Below, piece after piece: positions 51,732-61,600 of a stretch of 64,000 nt of DNA. Positions within the stretch are counted from its first letter, which is position 1; every line of letters begins with the position of its first letter. The stretch lies in the IMG/VR virus record IMGVR_UViG_3300027659_003120, positions 27,817 to 91,816 of that record, one strand, 5' to 3'. A program made the translations under genes and the position numbers. This DNA comes from a virus. The notes beneath the pieces were generated by a model, which was not told the DNA's origin, ran no database searches, and worked only from the letters and a program-made list of their open reading frames with translations.

Positions 51732-52272
51732 ATTAATAATCCTTGATGTTGATGGTGTAATGACAGATGGGCGTAAATACTACGACCGAGATGGTGTTGT
51801 TAGGTTAAAAACATTCTGCGATAAAGATTGGACTGCAATCAAAAGATTTAGAGCTATTGGTATAAATGTTATTTTCTTAACTGGTGACCCCTTTAATGTT
51901 ACAATAGGAGAAAATAGAAACATTGATGTAATTGTAAACCGAGCAAGTGGAAATTCTGAAATTATTCATAAAGATAAATCTGAATATTTGCCTAAAATAT
52001 GTGAAGATTATAAAGTTAGCCCAGATGAAATTGCATTTATAGGTGATGATATATTTGATGTTCAATTAATGCGATTGGTTGGGTTATCATTTTGCCCATG
52101 GGATGCACCAAAAATTGTTAGAAGTTATGCTCAAATACTTAGCGGCAATGGTGGTGAAAATTTAATAGCAGAGATGTATGATTATATGGAAGAAAAAAAG
52201 ATTATTGTGACTGGTTATTTTCCCGACCATTTACAAAAAGTTTATGAAATAGATTTGAAAGAGAAATTCTAA
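51724..52272 (+). CDS. KdsC-like HAD sugar phosphatase
   Basis: A 182-residue C0-type HAD phosphatase: DVDGVMTDG (catalytic D8 and D10), FLTGD as motif II, K128-region HKDKSEYL and GDDIFDVQLM as motif IV. KdsC-type enzymes remove phosphate from Kdo-8-P or similar sugar phosphates. Here it may dephosphorylate a bis-phosphorylated sugar made by the adjacent PfkB kinase. A C-terminal stretch of about 25 residues extends beyond the usual core. Confidence 0.82.
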   Translation: MIKLIILDVDGVMTDGRKYYDRDGVVRLKTFCDKDWTAIKRFRAIGINVIFLTGDPFNVTIGENRNIDVIVNRASGNSEIIHKDKSEYLPKICEDYKVSPDEIAFIGDDIFDVQLMRLVGLSFCPWDAPKIVRSYAQILSGNGGENLIAEMYDYMEEKKIIVTGYFPDHLQKVYEIDLKEKF

Positions 52273-52940
52273 TGTTTGATATAACTCTATATGGGCATTT
52301 GACAAATGACACGATTATTGATAATGAAACAGAAACTATGTCACTAGGTGGTATTGCTAATTGTTGGAGAACTTTAATTGATTTAGATTCAAAATTGCAA
52401 ATAGGCTTAATGCCAACCGCCATAGGAACATCTGAAATTATAATTAATAGAACAAATTCTACAAGAACTTCTAAATCAAGTTTAAATGAAACTGCATTTA
52501 CACCAGAAATAAAACTATCTAAAATACACCATGTAATGTATCTTAATGAACTTCCAGATACTACTTTCATATCAAAATTGAATGGTATTTTAAGTGCTGA
52601 TTTATGTGTAGGAAAAGAAGTTGATTATGAATTATTAAAATATTTTGATTATATTTTTGTATCTAATGATGAACATGATGTAAATAAAATTAAAAAATAT
52701 AGTAAAGGTGCTGTTATTGCACATGAGCCTGAAGGAAGTATATATTGGTCAAGTGCAAATGATTTTGCTAAATCTTATACAATTGATAAAAAAGATTTTG
52801 TTGATAATGCAAATGTATTAGGTGCTGGTGATATGTTTGCTTCTTGTTTTTTGTATGCTATACTTAGTAATAGACTCCATATTGCAATAGAATTCGCACA
52901 CATTACCACGGCTGATTTAATAAGGAAATATAATGAATGA
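52272..52940 (+). CDS. PfkB-family sugar kinase
   Basis: A short (222-residue) ribokinase-like protein: SLGGIANCWRTL near the start corresponds to the substrate-site GGxxN, and NVLGAGDMFASCF gives the GAGD anion hole and catalytic aspartate. About 80 residues shorter than typical, with the central lid reduced. Coupled by TAATG to the phosphatase and 8-nt overlap to the methyltransferase. Likely phosphorylates a sugar phosphate in the cassette's nucleotide-sugar pathway. Confidence 0.78.
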   Translation: MFDITLYGHLTNDTIIDNETETMSLGGIANCWRTLIDLDSKLQIGLMPTAIGTSEIIINRTNSTRTSKSSLNETAFTPEIKLSKIHHVMYLNELPDTTFISKLNGILSADLCVGKEVDYELLKYFDYIFVSNDEHDVNKIKKYSKGAVIAHEPEGSIYWSSANDFAKSYTIDKKDFVDNANVLGAGDMFASCFLYAILSNRLHIAIEFAHITTADLIRKYNE

Positions 52941-53682
52941 TTTAAAACAATTGTACCTTGATATGGTACGCAAATGTGTTGCTGGCATGATTTATCGTGA
53001 TCCGAGCATGGCTCCATGGAATAATGGTATATTTGATGAAGAAGCCCGTACAAACGGTGGCGATTGGCCAAGTCAAGCGCATACAATGATTGGCGACACT
53101 CGTCTACGCAACATTGAAACTCTAGCAAACAAAATTTTTGAAGACAACATTTCTGGTCACTTTATTGAAACTGGAGTATGGCGTGGTGGCGCTTGTATTT
53201 TTATGAATGCAATATTTGAAGCTAATAATGTTTCTGATAGAAAAGTTTTTGTGTGTGATTCGTTTGAAGGACTACCACCACCTGATCCTAAGTATTCCGC
53301 TGATAATGGTGACAATCATCACACACTTCACTCAATCTTAGCTGTGTCCCTTGAACAGGTTAAAACAAATTTTGAACGATATAATTTATGGAATGACCGT
53401 GTATTTTTGGTTAAAGGATTTTTCCGGGACACAATGCCCGCACTAGTTAATGAAATTGATAAGATTGCATTGCTTCGTTTGGATGGTGACATGTATGAGT
53501 CCACAATTGATGTATTGAACTACATGTATCCTAAAGTTTCCATTGGTGGTTATATTATTGTTGATGATTGGAAATTACCAAACTGCCGCGCCGCTATTGA
53601 AGATTACACTAAGGCAAATAATTTTACTCCAAATACCATTGTAATTGATGGATCATCAGTATATTGGAAAAAAGAACAATGA
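52933..53682 (+). CDS. TylF/MycF-like sugar O-methyltransferase
   Basis: A 249-residue TylF-family enzyme: ETGVWRGGACIFMNAIF as SAM site, CDSFEGLPPPD, LRLDGDMYESTID with the metal-binding DGD, and IIVDDWKLPNC. The family methylates sugar hydroxyls with Mg2+. It probably decorates the glycan made by this cassette. Confidence 0.88.
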   Translation: MNDLKQLYLDMVRKCVAGMIYRDPSMAPWNNGIFDEEARTNGGDWPSQAHTMIGDTRLRNIETLANKIFEDNISGHFIETGVWRGGACIFMNAIFEANNVSDRKVFVCDSFEGLPPPDPKYSADNGDNHHTLHSILAVSLEQVKTNFERYNLWNDRVFLVKGFFRDTMPALVNEIDKIALLRLDGDMYESTIDVLNYMYPKVSIGGYIIVDDWKLPNCRAAIEDYTKANNFTPNTIVIDGSSVYWKKEQ

Positions 53683-54839
53683 AAAAATATAATTTACTTT
53701 TGCCTATTGCAGGCAAAGCACAACGATTTATTGATGCTGGTTACACTATGCCTAAACCTTTAATCTTAGCGAAAGGCAAGCATGTTATAGATTGGTCATT
53801 AGACTCTATTGATACTACAGAGTGTAACTTAATTTTCATAGTAAGATTAGACCACATTTACAACTTCAGTATTGATACGATTCTAAAACAAAAATTTGGA
53901 AAAGATATTGTTATTGTTATTGTAGATAAAGTAACACGAGGTGCATTAGAGACTTGCACTTTAGCGGAAAAATATATTGATAATGAACTTCCTCTTTACA
54001 TCTATACACCAGATGTTTATTTTTCTCCTAAGTTTAACCCAAACTGCATTAAAGAAGATACTGATGGTTTCTTATTAACTTTTCAGGCAAACAGCCCTGA
54101 CCACAGTTATGCAGATACCGACTCGCAAGGTATTGTTTCTCGTGTGGTAGAAAAAGAAGTTATTAGTGAACATGCTAATGTTGGTTTGTATTATTTTAAA
54201 ACAGGCAAATTATTTTTAAAATACGGGCAAGAAGCAATAGATAGAAATATGCTAGTTAAAAATGAATTTTACATAGCACCAATTTACAATTTAATGATTC
54301 GTGATAATCTAAAAATTACAGCATGTGATACAGAAAAAATGCACATCTTAGGTACACCAGATACTTTTGAATTTTTCTGCGATAGAGTTTTGCCTAGATT
54401 TGGTATGGATAAACCAATTGTTTTGGCTTGCGACCACTCTGGGTTTGAGTTAAAAGAAATTGCTAAAAAAATATTTGAAAATAATTTAACTAGTTATATT
54501 GATGTTGGCACTTATGTAAATAAGTCATGTGATTATTTTGATTATGTAAGTCAATCAGCAAAACTTATACGAGATAATGATTGCGATTTTGGCATCTCTT
54601 TCTGTCGGTCTGGTCAGGGTGTCAATATATCTGCGAATAAATGTGAGGGTATAATTTCTGCTTTATGTTTTGATGAATATACTGCTGAAATGGCAGTAAA
54701 ACATAACTGTGCAAATCATTTTGCGGTACCATCAAAATATGTAGATGAGAACATGTTAGAAAAAATGATTTCTATTTGGACAGAAACCTCATTTGATGGT
54801 GGCAGACATTTTACTAGATTAAATAAGGTACTAAAATGA
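53679..54839 (+). CDS. Sugar nucleotidyltransferase fused to RpiB-like isomerase
   Basis: Two domains in 386 residues. Residues 1-240 are a nucleotidyltransferase (LLLPIAGKAQRFIDAGYTMP, KPLIL, acidic TPDVYF and NVGLYYF), similar to NDP-sugar pyrophosphorylases. Residues 246-386 are a RpiB/LacAB isomerase: ACDHSGFELK (D252, H253), FCRSGQGVNISANK with C309, HNCANHFAVP and GGRHFTRL. The usual CGTGIG is changed to CRSGQG. One chain could isomerise a ketose/aldose phosphate and activate the sugar. Start ATG 53679 (ATGA overlap). Confidence 0.85.
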   Translation: MKKYNLLLPIAGKAQRFIDAGYTMPKPLILAKGKHVIDWSLDSIDTTECNLIFIVRLDHIYNFSIDTILKQKFGKDIVIVIVDKVTRGALETCTLAEKYIDNELPLYIYTPDVYFSPKFNPNCIKEDTDGFLLTFQANSPDHSYADTDSQGIVSRVVEKEVISEHANVGLYYFKTGKLFLKYGQEAIDRNMLVKNEFYIAPIYNLMIRDNLKITACDTEKMHILGTPDTFEFFCDRVLPRFGMDKPIVLACDHSGFELKEIAKKIFENNLTSYIDVGTYVNKSCDYFDYVSQSAKLIRDNDCDFGISFCRSGQGVNISANKCEGIISALCFDEYTAEMAVKHNCANHFAVPSKYVDENMLEKMISIWTETSFDGGRHFTRLNKVLK

Positions 54840-55288
54840 CAATGTATATTGCACACAGAGGAAATTTAGAGGGTCGCTTATCTGAACACGAGAATGACCC
54901 AAATTATATTGACAATGCAATAAATCAGGGATACACGGTTGAAGTTGATTTGTGGTATTTTGATGGTATTCTTAAACTGGGGCACGATGAAAAATTTCAT
55001 TCTGTGCCATCAGAGTGGCTATTTTACAGAAATACTTCTATTTTAAATCATTGTAAAAATTCTGCCGCTTTTGATTATTGCTTAAATAATAATTTACATG
55101 CATTTTGGCATACGGAAGAAGATTATGTTCAAACTACTCTTGGATATACTGTTGGATATCCAGGAAGAGAATCTGTAGGCAGTAAATTTATACTTGGTGT
55201 GCCAGAAAGAGTTTATGAATTAGATGATATTAAGCATAGAATTACATTTGGAGTAATGTCAGACTATGTAAAACTGCTAAATACATAA
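54836..55288 (+). CDS. Glycerophosphodiester phosphodiesterase-like protein
   Basis: A 150-residue protein of the PI-PLC-like TIM-barrel class: IAHRGN (catalytic His), SEHENDPNYIDNAI, GYTVEVDLW and LGHDE match GDPD motifs I-III. It is much shorter than full GDPD (about 240 residues), so the C-terminal barrel half is reduced. It ends the coupled glycan operon by ATGA overlap and might release or trim a glycerophosphoryl group; this is uncertain. Confidence 0.72.
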   Translation: MTMYIAHRGNLEGRLSEHENDPNYIDNAINQGYTVEVDLWYFDGILKLGHDEKFHSVPSEWLFYRNTSILNHCKNSAAFDYCLNNNLHAFWHTEEDYVQTTLGYTVGYPGRESVGSKFILGVPERVYELDDIKHRITFGVMSDYVKLLNT

Positions 55289-55291
55289 ATA
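55284..55291 (+). promoter_or_regulatory. Variant late promoter CATAAATA upstream of NadR-like gene
   Basis: The octamer overlaps the stop of the preceding gene and lies 35 nt before the NadR-like ATG, with a GAGGCGGG ribosome site between. It separates the glycan operon from the following late genes. Confidence 0.55.
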
Positions 55292-55326
55292 TATTGTAAC
55301 TTAACTTGCTGTAGAGGCGGGAAAAT

Positions 55327-57483
55327 ATGGATTTTAAGCGGTTCTTATCGGAACAAAAGGAAAAGCATGCCGTCCTTGCATTTGGGCGCATGAATCCACC
55401 AACGGTTGGTCACGCCAAACTTGTTGATAAAGTAAAAGATATTGCAAATGAAGTTGGTGGCAAATCTTTTATTGTATTGTCGCACACACAAGATGCGGCC
55501 AAAAATCCACTCAGTCCTGAACAAAAAGTAAAACACGCACAAAGATATTTTCCTGGCGTCAATATTACAACCTCAGATAAATCTCACCCAAATTTTTTAT
55601 CCCAAGCGTCTAAAATTTATAGTGCTGGTTATACACATCTTATCATGGTCGCTGGCTCTGATAGAATTGCAGAATATAAAACAATTCTTAATAAATATAA
55701 TGGCGTAAAAGGCACTCACGGTTATTTTAAATTCAGAGATATTCAAGTTCATTCAGCAGGTGAACGAGACCCAGACGCTGAAGGCGTTTCTGGTATGTCA
55801 GCATCTAAAATGCGAGGCCATGCTGAAAAAGGTAACTTCAAAGAATTCAAAAAAGGAATTCCTTCTCATGTACAACCAGAACACGCTAAAGAATTGTATA
55901 ATGATGTGCGTAAAGGTATGCAAATCAAAGAAGAAAATGAATTCAAAGAATCAGATTTGAGTAGATTCAGTAAGTATATAATAAAGGCAACTAAAACCGA
56001 ACCTAAAATTGTTCGCAAAACAAATCCGTCTGGAAGAACTACAGATCATGTTGAGTACGAAGTTCATGGCACATTATCATCACATAGAAAATCTTTTAAA
56101 TCTAAAAAAGAAGCAGAAGAATATTTTAAAACTGTTAAAGAAGAAGATGTTAATGAAGAATTTGAACAATTATTAAATGAAGGCGTACACGACAAAGCAA
56201 TCTTCAAAGCAGTATTTTTATCTGGCGGACCAGGTTCAGGTAAAGATTATGTGCTAAACAATACCTTAGCTGGTCATGGTCTAACCGAAATTAATTCAGA
56301 TAAAGCATTTGAATTTCTAATGGATAAAAAGAAATTAGATAAAAAAATGCCAGACTCCGAGAAAGAAGTTCGTGACATAGAACGAGGTAAAGCAAAAAAT
56401 ATGATTGAATTGCGACAAAGATTTGCACTCTCTGGGCGTAATGGACTTATTATCAATGGCACAGGTGATGACCCCAAAAAATATGCTAAACTAAAAAAAG
56501 AATTAGAAGAATTAGGTTATGAGACTTCTATGATAGCTGTAGTTACAAAAGATGAAATATCAGCACAACGCAACATAGAAAGAGGGCAACGAGGAGGTCG
56601 TACTGTACCTGAAACTACTCGCAAAGAAAAATGGGATGCAGTAAACAACTCAAGGCCTGAAATGGCTAAATTGTTTGGTCAGAATTATATTGAATTTGAT
56701 AATTCTGAAGATTTGCGAACCGCACCACCGGAAGTAACGGAAGTAAAAAAGAAAGAAATACTACAAATCTTTAAAAAAATTCAAGAATTTATTAAGAGAC
56801 CACCAAAAAATCCAGCAGCATCTTCTTGGGTTGCAGGAGAACTTTCAAAGAAAGATACTTTGCCTGTTCCTAGAAAGGGTACTGAAAAACTGCAACCAGC
56901 GGATTCAAGTCTTGCTCAAGATGCACAGAAACTTGGATTACAATATTATGGTTTTGGTAGGTATGGAAAAAATGGTAAAGTAACACATCATTCAGTTCAT
57001 GGTAAATTAGTTCAAGACCCAACACATATGGAACAAGAAAAAAGTGCCAAAAAAGCAGCAGATATTAAACTTGCAGCATCAAGCGGTAGTAATACAAAGA
57101 ATAAAAAAGTAACTGAAGAATTTTCACAATCATTAAGAAAAAAAGTTAAACATTCAGACGGAAATACATACACTGCACACAGCGATAAACCAAGAATTTA
57201 TGTTATAAGAAATAATGCTGCTAAAGATGCTCATCGGTTAAATGGTGAGATAGTACAAACATCAAATGGATATATGGTTAAATTAAAGGAGAATGCGGAT
57301 GATGAAATTAATCAAGAGTTTTTTCAAGAAGACTTACCCACCAGAATTGCCACAAACGAACATTGTGGAGACTCCAGTTATCACACCAGTGATAATGCCG
57401 GAACCACCGATAGTGCTACAAGAATTGAAGGTAAACTCAGTTTCTCAAAACTCAAAGAACAGTGGAAAAAAAAGAACAGTTAA
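55327..57483 (+). CDS. NadR-like fusion: NMN adenylyltransferase-type domain plus P-loop kinase
   Basis: A 718-residue protein. After MDFKRFLSEQ (capsid-targeting-like) comes a nucleotidyltransferase: AFGRMNPPTVGHAKLV (TxGH, 26-29) and GVSGMSASKMR near residue 157. A disordered Lys/Glu linker leads to a kinase domain with GGPGSGKD (300-307) and ERGQRGGRTVPETTR, as in zeta-toxin/AAA_33 kinases. The C-terminal 240 residues contain small basic repeats (SVHGKLV; RKKVKHSDG). NMNAT plus kinase recalls NadR (NMN adenylyltransferase with ribosylnicotinamide kinase). The substrates are inferred. Confidence 0.75.
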   Translation: MDFKRFLSEQKEKHAVLAFGRMNPPTVGHAKLVDKVKDIANEVGGKSFIVLSHTQDAAKNPLSPEQKVKHAQRYFPGVNITTSDKSHPNFLSQASKIYSAGYTHLIMVAGSDRIAEYKTILNKYNGVKGTHGYFKFRDIQVHSAGERDPDAEGVSGMSASKMRGHAEKGNFKEFKKGIPSHVQPEHAKELYNDVRKGMQIKEENEFKESDLSRFSKYIIKATKTEPKIVRKTNPSGRTTDHVEYEVHGTLSSHRKSFKSKKEAEEYFKTVKEEDVNEEFEQLLNEGVHDKAIFKAVFLSGGPGSGKDYVLNNTLAGHGLTEINSDKAFEFLMDKKKLDKKMPDSEKEVRDIERGKAKNMIELRQRFALSGRNGLIINGTGDDPKKYAKLKKELEELGYETSMIAVVTKDEISAQRNIERGQRGGRTVPETTRKEKWDAVNNSRPEMAKLFGQNYIEFDNSEDLRTAPPEVTEVKKKEILQIFKKIQEFIKRPPKNPAASSWVAGELSKKDTLPVPRKGTEKLQPADSSLAQDAQKLGLQYYGFGRYGKNGKVTHHSVHGKLVQDPTHMEQEKSAKKAADIKLAASSGSNTKNKKVTEEFSQSLRKKVKHSDGNTYTAHSDKPRIYVIRNNAAKDAHRLNGEIVQTSNGYMVKLKENADDEINQEFFQEDLPTRIATNEHCGDSSYHTSDNAGTTDSATRIEGKLSFSKLKEQWKKKNS

Positions 57484-57492
57484 GAGTGTAAA

Positions 57493-57882
57493 ATGAAATC
57501 GTATAAACAATTTTTAGAGGCGTGTTGGACTGGGTACAAACAGGTTGGTATGAAGAAAAAAGGTAACCGTATGGTGCCAAATTGTGTACCAAAAAACGAA
57601 GAAGTTGAGTTGGACGAAACGCAAGCATGGACACGCAAAGAAGGTAAGAATCCGGAAGGCGGGCTGAATCGTAAAGGTATTGCATCTTATCGTGCTGCAA
57701 ATCCTGGTTCTAAATTATCTATGGCAGTTACTACACCACCATCTCAATTGAAAGCCGGCTCAAAAGCAGCTAATCGTAGAAAATCATTCTGTGCTAGAAT
57801 GGGCGGAATGCCAGGTCCCATGAAAGATGAGAAGGGTGAACCAACTCGTAAAGCATTATCACTAAGAAAATGGAATTGTTAA
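57493..57882 (+). CDS. DUF6321-type basic virion-associated protein
   Basis: A 129-residue protein with TRKEGKNPEGGLNRKGIASY, GSKLSMAVTTPPSQLKAGSK and a final RRKSFCARMGGM...LRKWNC, a highly conserved DUF6321 pattern in cyanophages. It starts MKSYKQFLEA, nearly identical in form to the T4 internal-protein capsid-targeting sequence. The basic, Cys/Trp-ended domain may bind nucleic acid. Function unknown. Confidence 0.75.
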   Translation: MKSYKQFLEACWTGYKQVGMKKKGNRMVPNCVPKNEEVELDETQAWTRKEGKNPEGGLNRKGIASYRAANPGSKLSMAVTTPPSQLKAGSKAANRRKSFCARMGGMPGPMKDEKGEPTRKALSLRKWNC

Positions 57883-57902
57883 CAAAATAATAGGAGAAAC
57901 AA

Positions 57903-58667
57903 ATGTTCGGAGATAAAATCACACAGTCGGTTGCTGAGGCTGTAAAACAAATTTTAGCAACAGAGAAATTACATCCTAATCAACAAAAATTAGATGTACA
58001 TGAACCTGAAAAAGATAAATTGACAAGAAAAGATTTTGAGATGCTTCGGTCTAATAAGAAACCAAAGAATGAAGCATTTAATCCACTCAAGCATATCGTG
58101 AATCCATCACCTGCTGTTAAGACCGCTGCTAAGGATGTTAAGCGTGGTAGTTATGCTGACCGTGCTGCATTGATGAAGGCTGGCGGTGTTAAAGATGACC
58201 GCGGTCCTCGTGGCGTGACAAAAGAAGAAGTTGAAGAATTAGATTTATACGAAGATGAGGATCGTTTAAAATCTAGAATTGAAAAAGAAAAAGGACATGT
58301 TAAAAGCCTTGCTGCACGAGCTAAGACCACTACCGGAACAGATGGTAAAAAAACAATGATGTTTCCTGATCCGGAATCAAGCTATGCTCATGAAGAAAGA
58401 TTGCAAAAAATTGCAAAGATGGAAGCCAGACTAGGAAAAATACAAAAAAAGAAAAGTGTGACAAAAGAAGAAGTTGAAGAAGCTGTAGAAAGTCCATTCA
58501 CATCTTACAAAAAACCTAGAGAAATAGAATCACGTGGCGGTTCTGGCATCAAACAAGGAACTCGGTACGGTGGCGGAAAACAAAAAGATGTACCTACTCA
58601 AGATGAAGCACCAAAAACAAAAAAGCCTAAAGGTATGATGAATTTCAAAGAAATGTTCGGAGAGTAA
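57903..58667 (+). CDS. Low-complexity, probable virion protein
   Basis: A 254-residue Lys/Glu-rich protein with two repeats of the block VTKEEVEE, suggesting internal duplication of short acidic segments separated by basic stretches. The start MFGDKITQSVAEAVKQILA is helical. The C-terminal NFKEMFGE echoes the first residues. An AATAGGAG site precedes the ATG. No family recognised; the composition is typical of internal or accessory head proteins. Confidence 0.5.
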   Translation: MFGDKITQSVAEAVKQILATEKLHPNQQKLDVHEPEKDKLTRKDFEMLRSNKKPKNEAFNPLKHIVNPSPAVKTAAKDVKRGSYADRAALMKAGGVKDDRGPRGVTKEEVEELDLYEDEDRLKSRIEKEKGHVKSLAARAKTTTGTDGKKTMMFPDPESSYAHEERLQKIAKMEARLGKIQKKKSVTKEEVEEAVESPFTSYKKPREIESRGGSGIKQGTRYGGGKQKDVPTQDEAPKTKKPKGMMNFKEMFGE

Positions 58668-58668
58668 A

Positions 58669-61600
58669 ATGAAAATACAGTCAAATGCTATGGATAGAAT
58701 TAGACAATTGCAAAACAGAACTTTACGAGAAACTGTTGGTTTGCAAGAAGCAATGCATCCAGATGATCCTAAAAAAAATATGCCGCTAGGTGGAGGAAGT
58801 GGTGGCGGTGTTCCGTTCAACACAGTATTTGATCCTAAAAATCCATCAAAAATACCTGGAAGTTTTAAAGCTAAGGCGGATGCAGCGGCCAGTAAAACAA
58901 AACCTGAAACATTAGGTAGCGCACCTAGTGGAAGAAATTATGGTCTAATTCAAACAACTCAAGCTGAAAAAGATGCAGCATGGAAAAAATCGCAAGACCT
59001 CAAAGCACAAAAGGCCGCAGCGGGTGGCGGTGGCGCTGGAAAACCACCTTCTGGTGGTAACTCATCAGGAAGAGATAACATGCCTCCTGATTCCGACAAA
59101 TTTGATAAAGCAGTACCTGCTGCCGCAATTTCTACGGGCGCGGCTGGAGCAATTGCCATCGCCGCTCAACAGTTATCAAAAGACGATAAACCAGCATCAG
59201 CGCCAAAGCCAGCAGCAGCAGCAAAAGATACAGCAGGACCAAAAGGCGTGCCATTGCCAGACAATGACCCTAGATGGAAATTACCAATTCCGCCACCACC
59301 GCCAGTAGTAGCAAAGACAGAACCAGCGCCAGCATCAGCGCCAAAGCCAGCAGCACCTGCCACTAATGCCAGAGCTAATTTTGCAGCCATCGATCCAAGA
59401 AGAGATGCCATGGCAGCTAATGTTGAACCAGTAAAAGCGAAACAAGTTAGACCTGATAATGGTGATAGTGGAAGTCCTGGAAGTGTTGCTGGCAAAAAAA
59501 TTGACGCCAATATTCCACAATATAAACAACCAACAACACCGCCAGCAGCAAAGACAGAACCAGCGCCAGCGCCAGCAAAGACAGACAGAAATACTTATGC
59601 ATCCAGCGATTCAAGAATAGCCTCCATGGCAGTTGATGTTAAACCAGTAAAAGCAACACCACCGCCAGTAACAGTAAAAAAAGAACCAGCTCCAGTAGTA
59701 GTAAAAAAAGAACCAGCTCCAGTAGTAGTAAAAAAAGAACCAGCTCCAGTAGTAGTAAAAAAAGAACCAGCGCCAGTAGTAGTAAAAAAAGAACCACCGC
59801 CAACACCGCCAGCAGCGAAAACACCACCGCCAACACCGCCAGATAATATTAGTCCCGATGTTGATATTAGTCCCGAGGCAAAAGCCGCAGGTGAAAGGAA
59901 GGGCGTTAACCCAGAAATGTTAAGGGCTCAGGTAGTCGCAGCAAATAAAGAAAAAAAAGAAAAAGAAGAAAGAGAAAAATTATCCGGAGCAATCTACTCC
60001 GACGAATCTGTACAATCTAAAGCAAGAAGTGCATCTTTTGTTTTTGAAAGAATTAGAAATATAACAGAAGGTCGCCCATCTCAGCGTCATCCACTAGAGG
60101 GGCATGATTACCACAAAAAATCTAATGATGAATTAATTTATATTGCTAAAGATGCACATAAAGCGGCTGAAGCAATGAAGGGCCATAATACTAAAGCAGA
60201 AAACAAATATCGTGACCAAGCAAACGATTCTGCTACTGTTCGGTACTATCGTCAAAAAAGTGGTATGCCGGACTGGTATAAAAAGAAATATGGTCACTTA
60301 AAGGAAGAAAATGTACCTGTGCCACCAGAAACAAAAGTAGTAAAAAAAGAACCAGAAACAAAAGTAGTAACACAAAAGAAACTACAAACCGGAGGTTCAG
60401 CTGGTGGTAGTAGATATCCGTGGAATTACGAAAGTGTTAATCATGTGACGGAAGCAAAAGAAAAGACAGAGTATGATTACGAAGGTGACATGGCTCGTGG
60501 TCAATTGCAAAGCATTATCAGCAATGCACAGAGAGTACATGACATGCTAGAAGATAATGACAATCTTGCTGAGTGGGTACAATCAAAGATTACTCTTGCT
60601 GAAGATTACATTTCAACAGTTGCTAATTACATGATGAGCGAAGTTGATGAAGAAGTGCAAATTGATGAACTATCTTCCGAGCTTCTAGGACGCTATAAAA
60701 AATCTGCTGGTGCTCAAGCATCCGCTGCTGATAAATCTGGTGACTATGCTAAAGCTAACAAACGGTTTAGTGGCATTATGAAAGCAACCAAAAAGCAATT
60801 TGCTAACGATACTAAACCTGTATCCGAATCTGATGCCGCATATGGTGCTTCTCTTAGAGCAAAAGAAGAAAAACGTAAGATGAGTAACATTAGTGGTGCA
60901 GATAAATCTAAGTTATCATCAATTGTTTCTAGGTTGAATAGAGAAAAGAAGAAACTACCTCAGGGCGCTAACGATACTAAGCAAGTTGTGGCGGAAGTTA
61001 GCAATAATACACTAAAAAGTTATCAACAAAAAGTAAGTTCTGACTCTATGAAACATAAAGCAGACCCAACAAAACGTAGTCCAGAAAAAGCCAACCGCAG
61101 TGTTGCAGGATTTGCTAAAGCGCAGAATCGTTCAGAGCAAGGTGTGGCGGAAGCAGTTGAATCACATCAAGGAGAGTGGATTGATGAAGCAGGTCCTGGT
61201 CTATGGGCAAACATTCATGCAAAGCGCCAACGAATTAAGCAAGGTTCAAAAGAGCGTATGAGAAATCCTGGCGAAAAAGGTGCACCAGAATCTGGTGCAT
61301 TAGAAAAAGCAAGAGGCACGAATGAAGAAGTAAAAGGTGAATATGAACGCAAAGTTGACAAATATCTGAAAAAGAAATATACACCAGATGATAACAAACC
61401 ACCATTTGATGCACCATATGCTAAAATGCCAAAGGCTGATAAATCTGGTGCAGTGCATTCACCAATGTCAAGAGCAAAACATCTTGCTAAGATGGCAGGT
61501 AGAAAACAAGCAGGTATTAAAGAGAATTCACATGATGGACAAGATAATATTAATACACCCGCTAAAAGGTCTTTATCTAAAACCGCAGGAATGGTTAAAA

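Noticed and set aside
59674-59700. A-AAA-AAA slippery site for programmed frameshifting
   Set aside because: No downstream pseudoknot or alternative frame product is apparent; slippage remains only a general possibility.
59674-59781. Possible CRISPR-like array
   Set aside because: Units are directly contiguous without spacers and encode in-frame peptide repeats.
59639-59836. Minus-strand Leu/Val-rich reading frame that looks like a membrane protein
   Set aside because: It is the antisense of the Pro/Ala/Lys tandem repeat; a repeat artefact.
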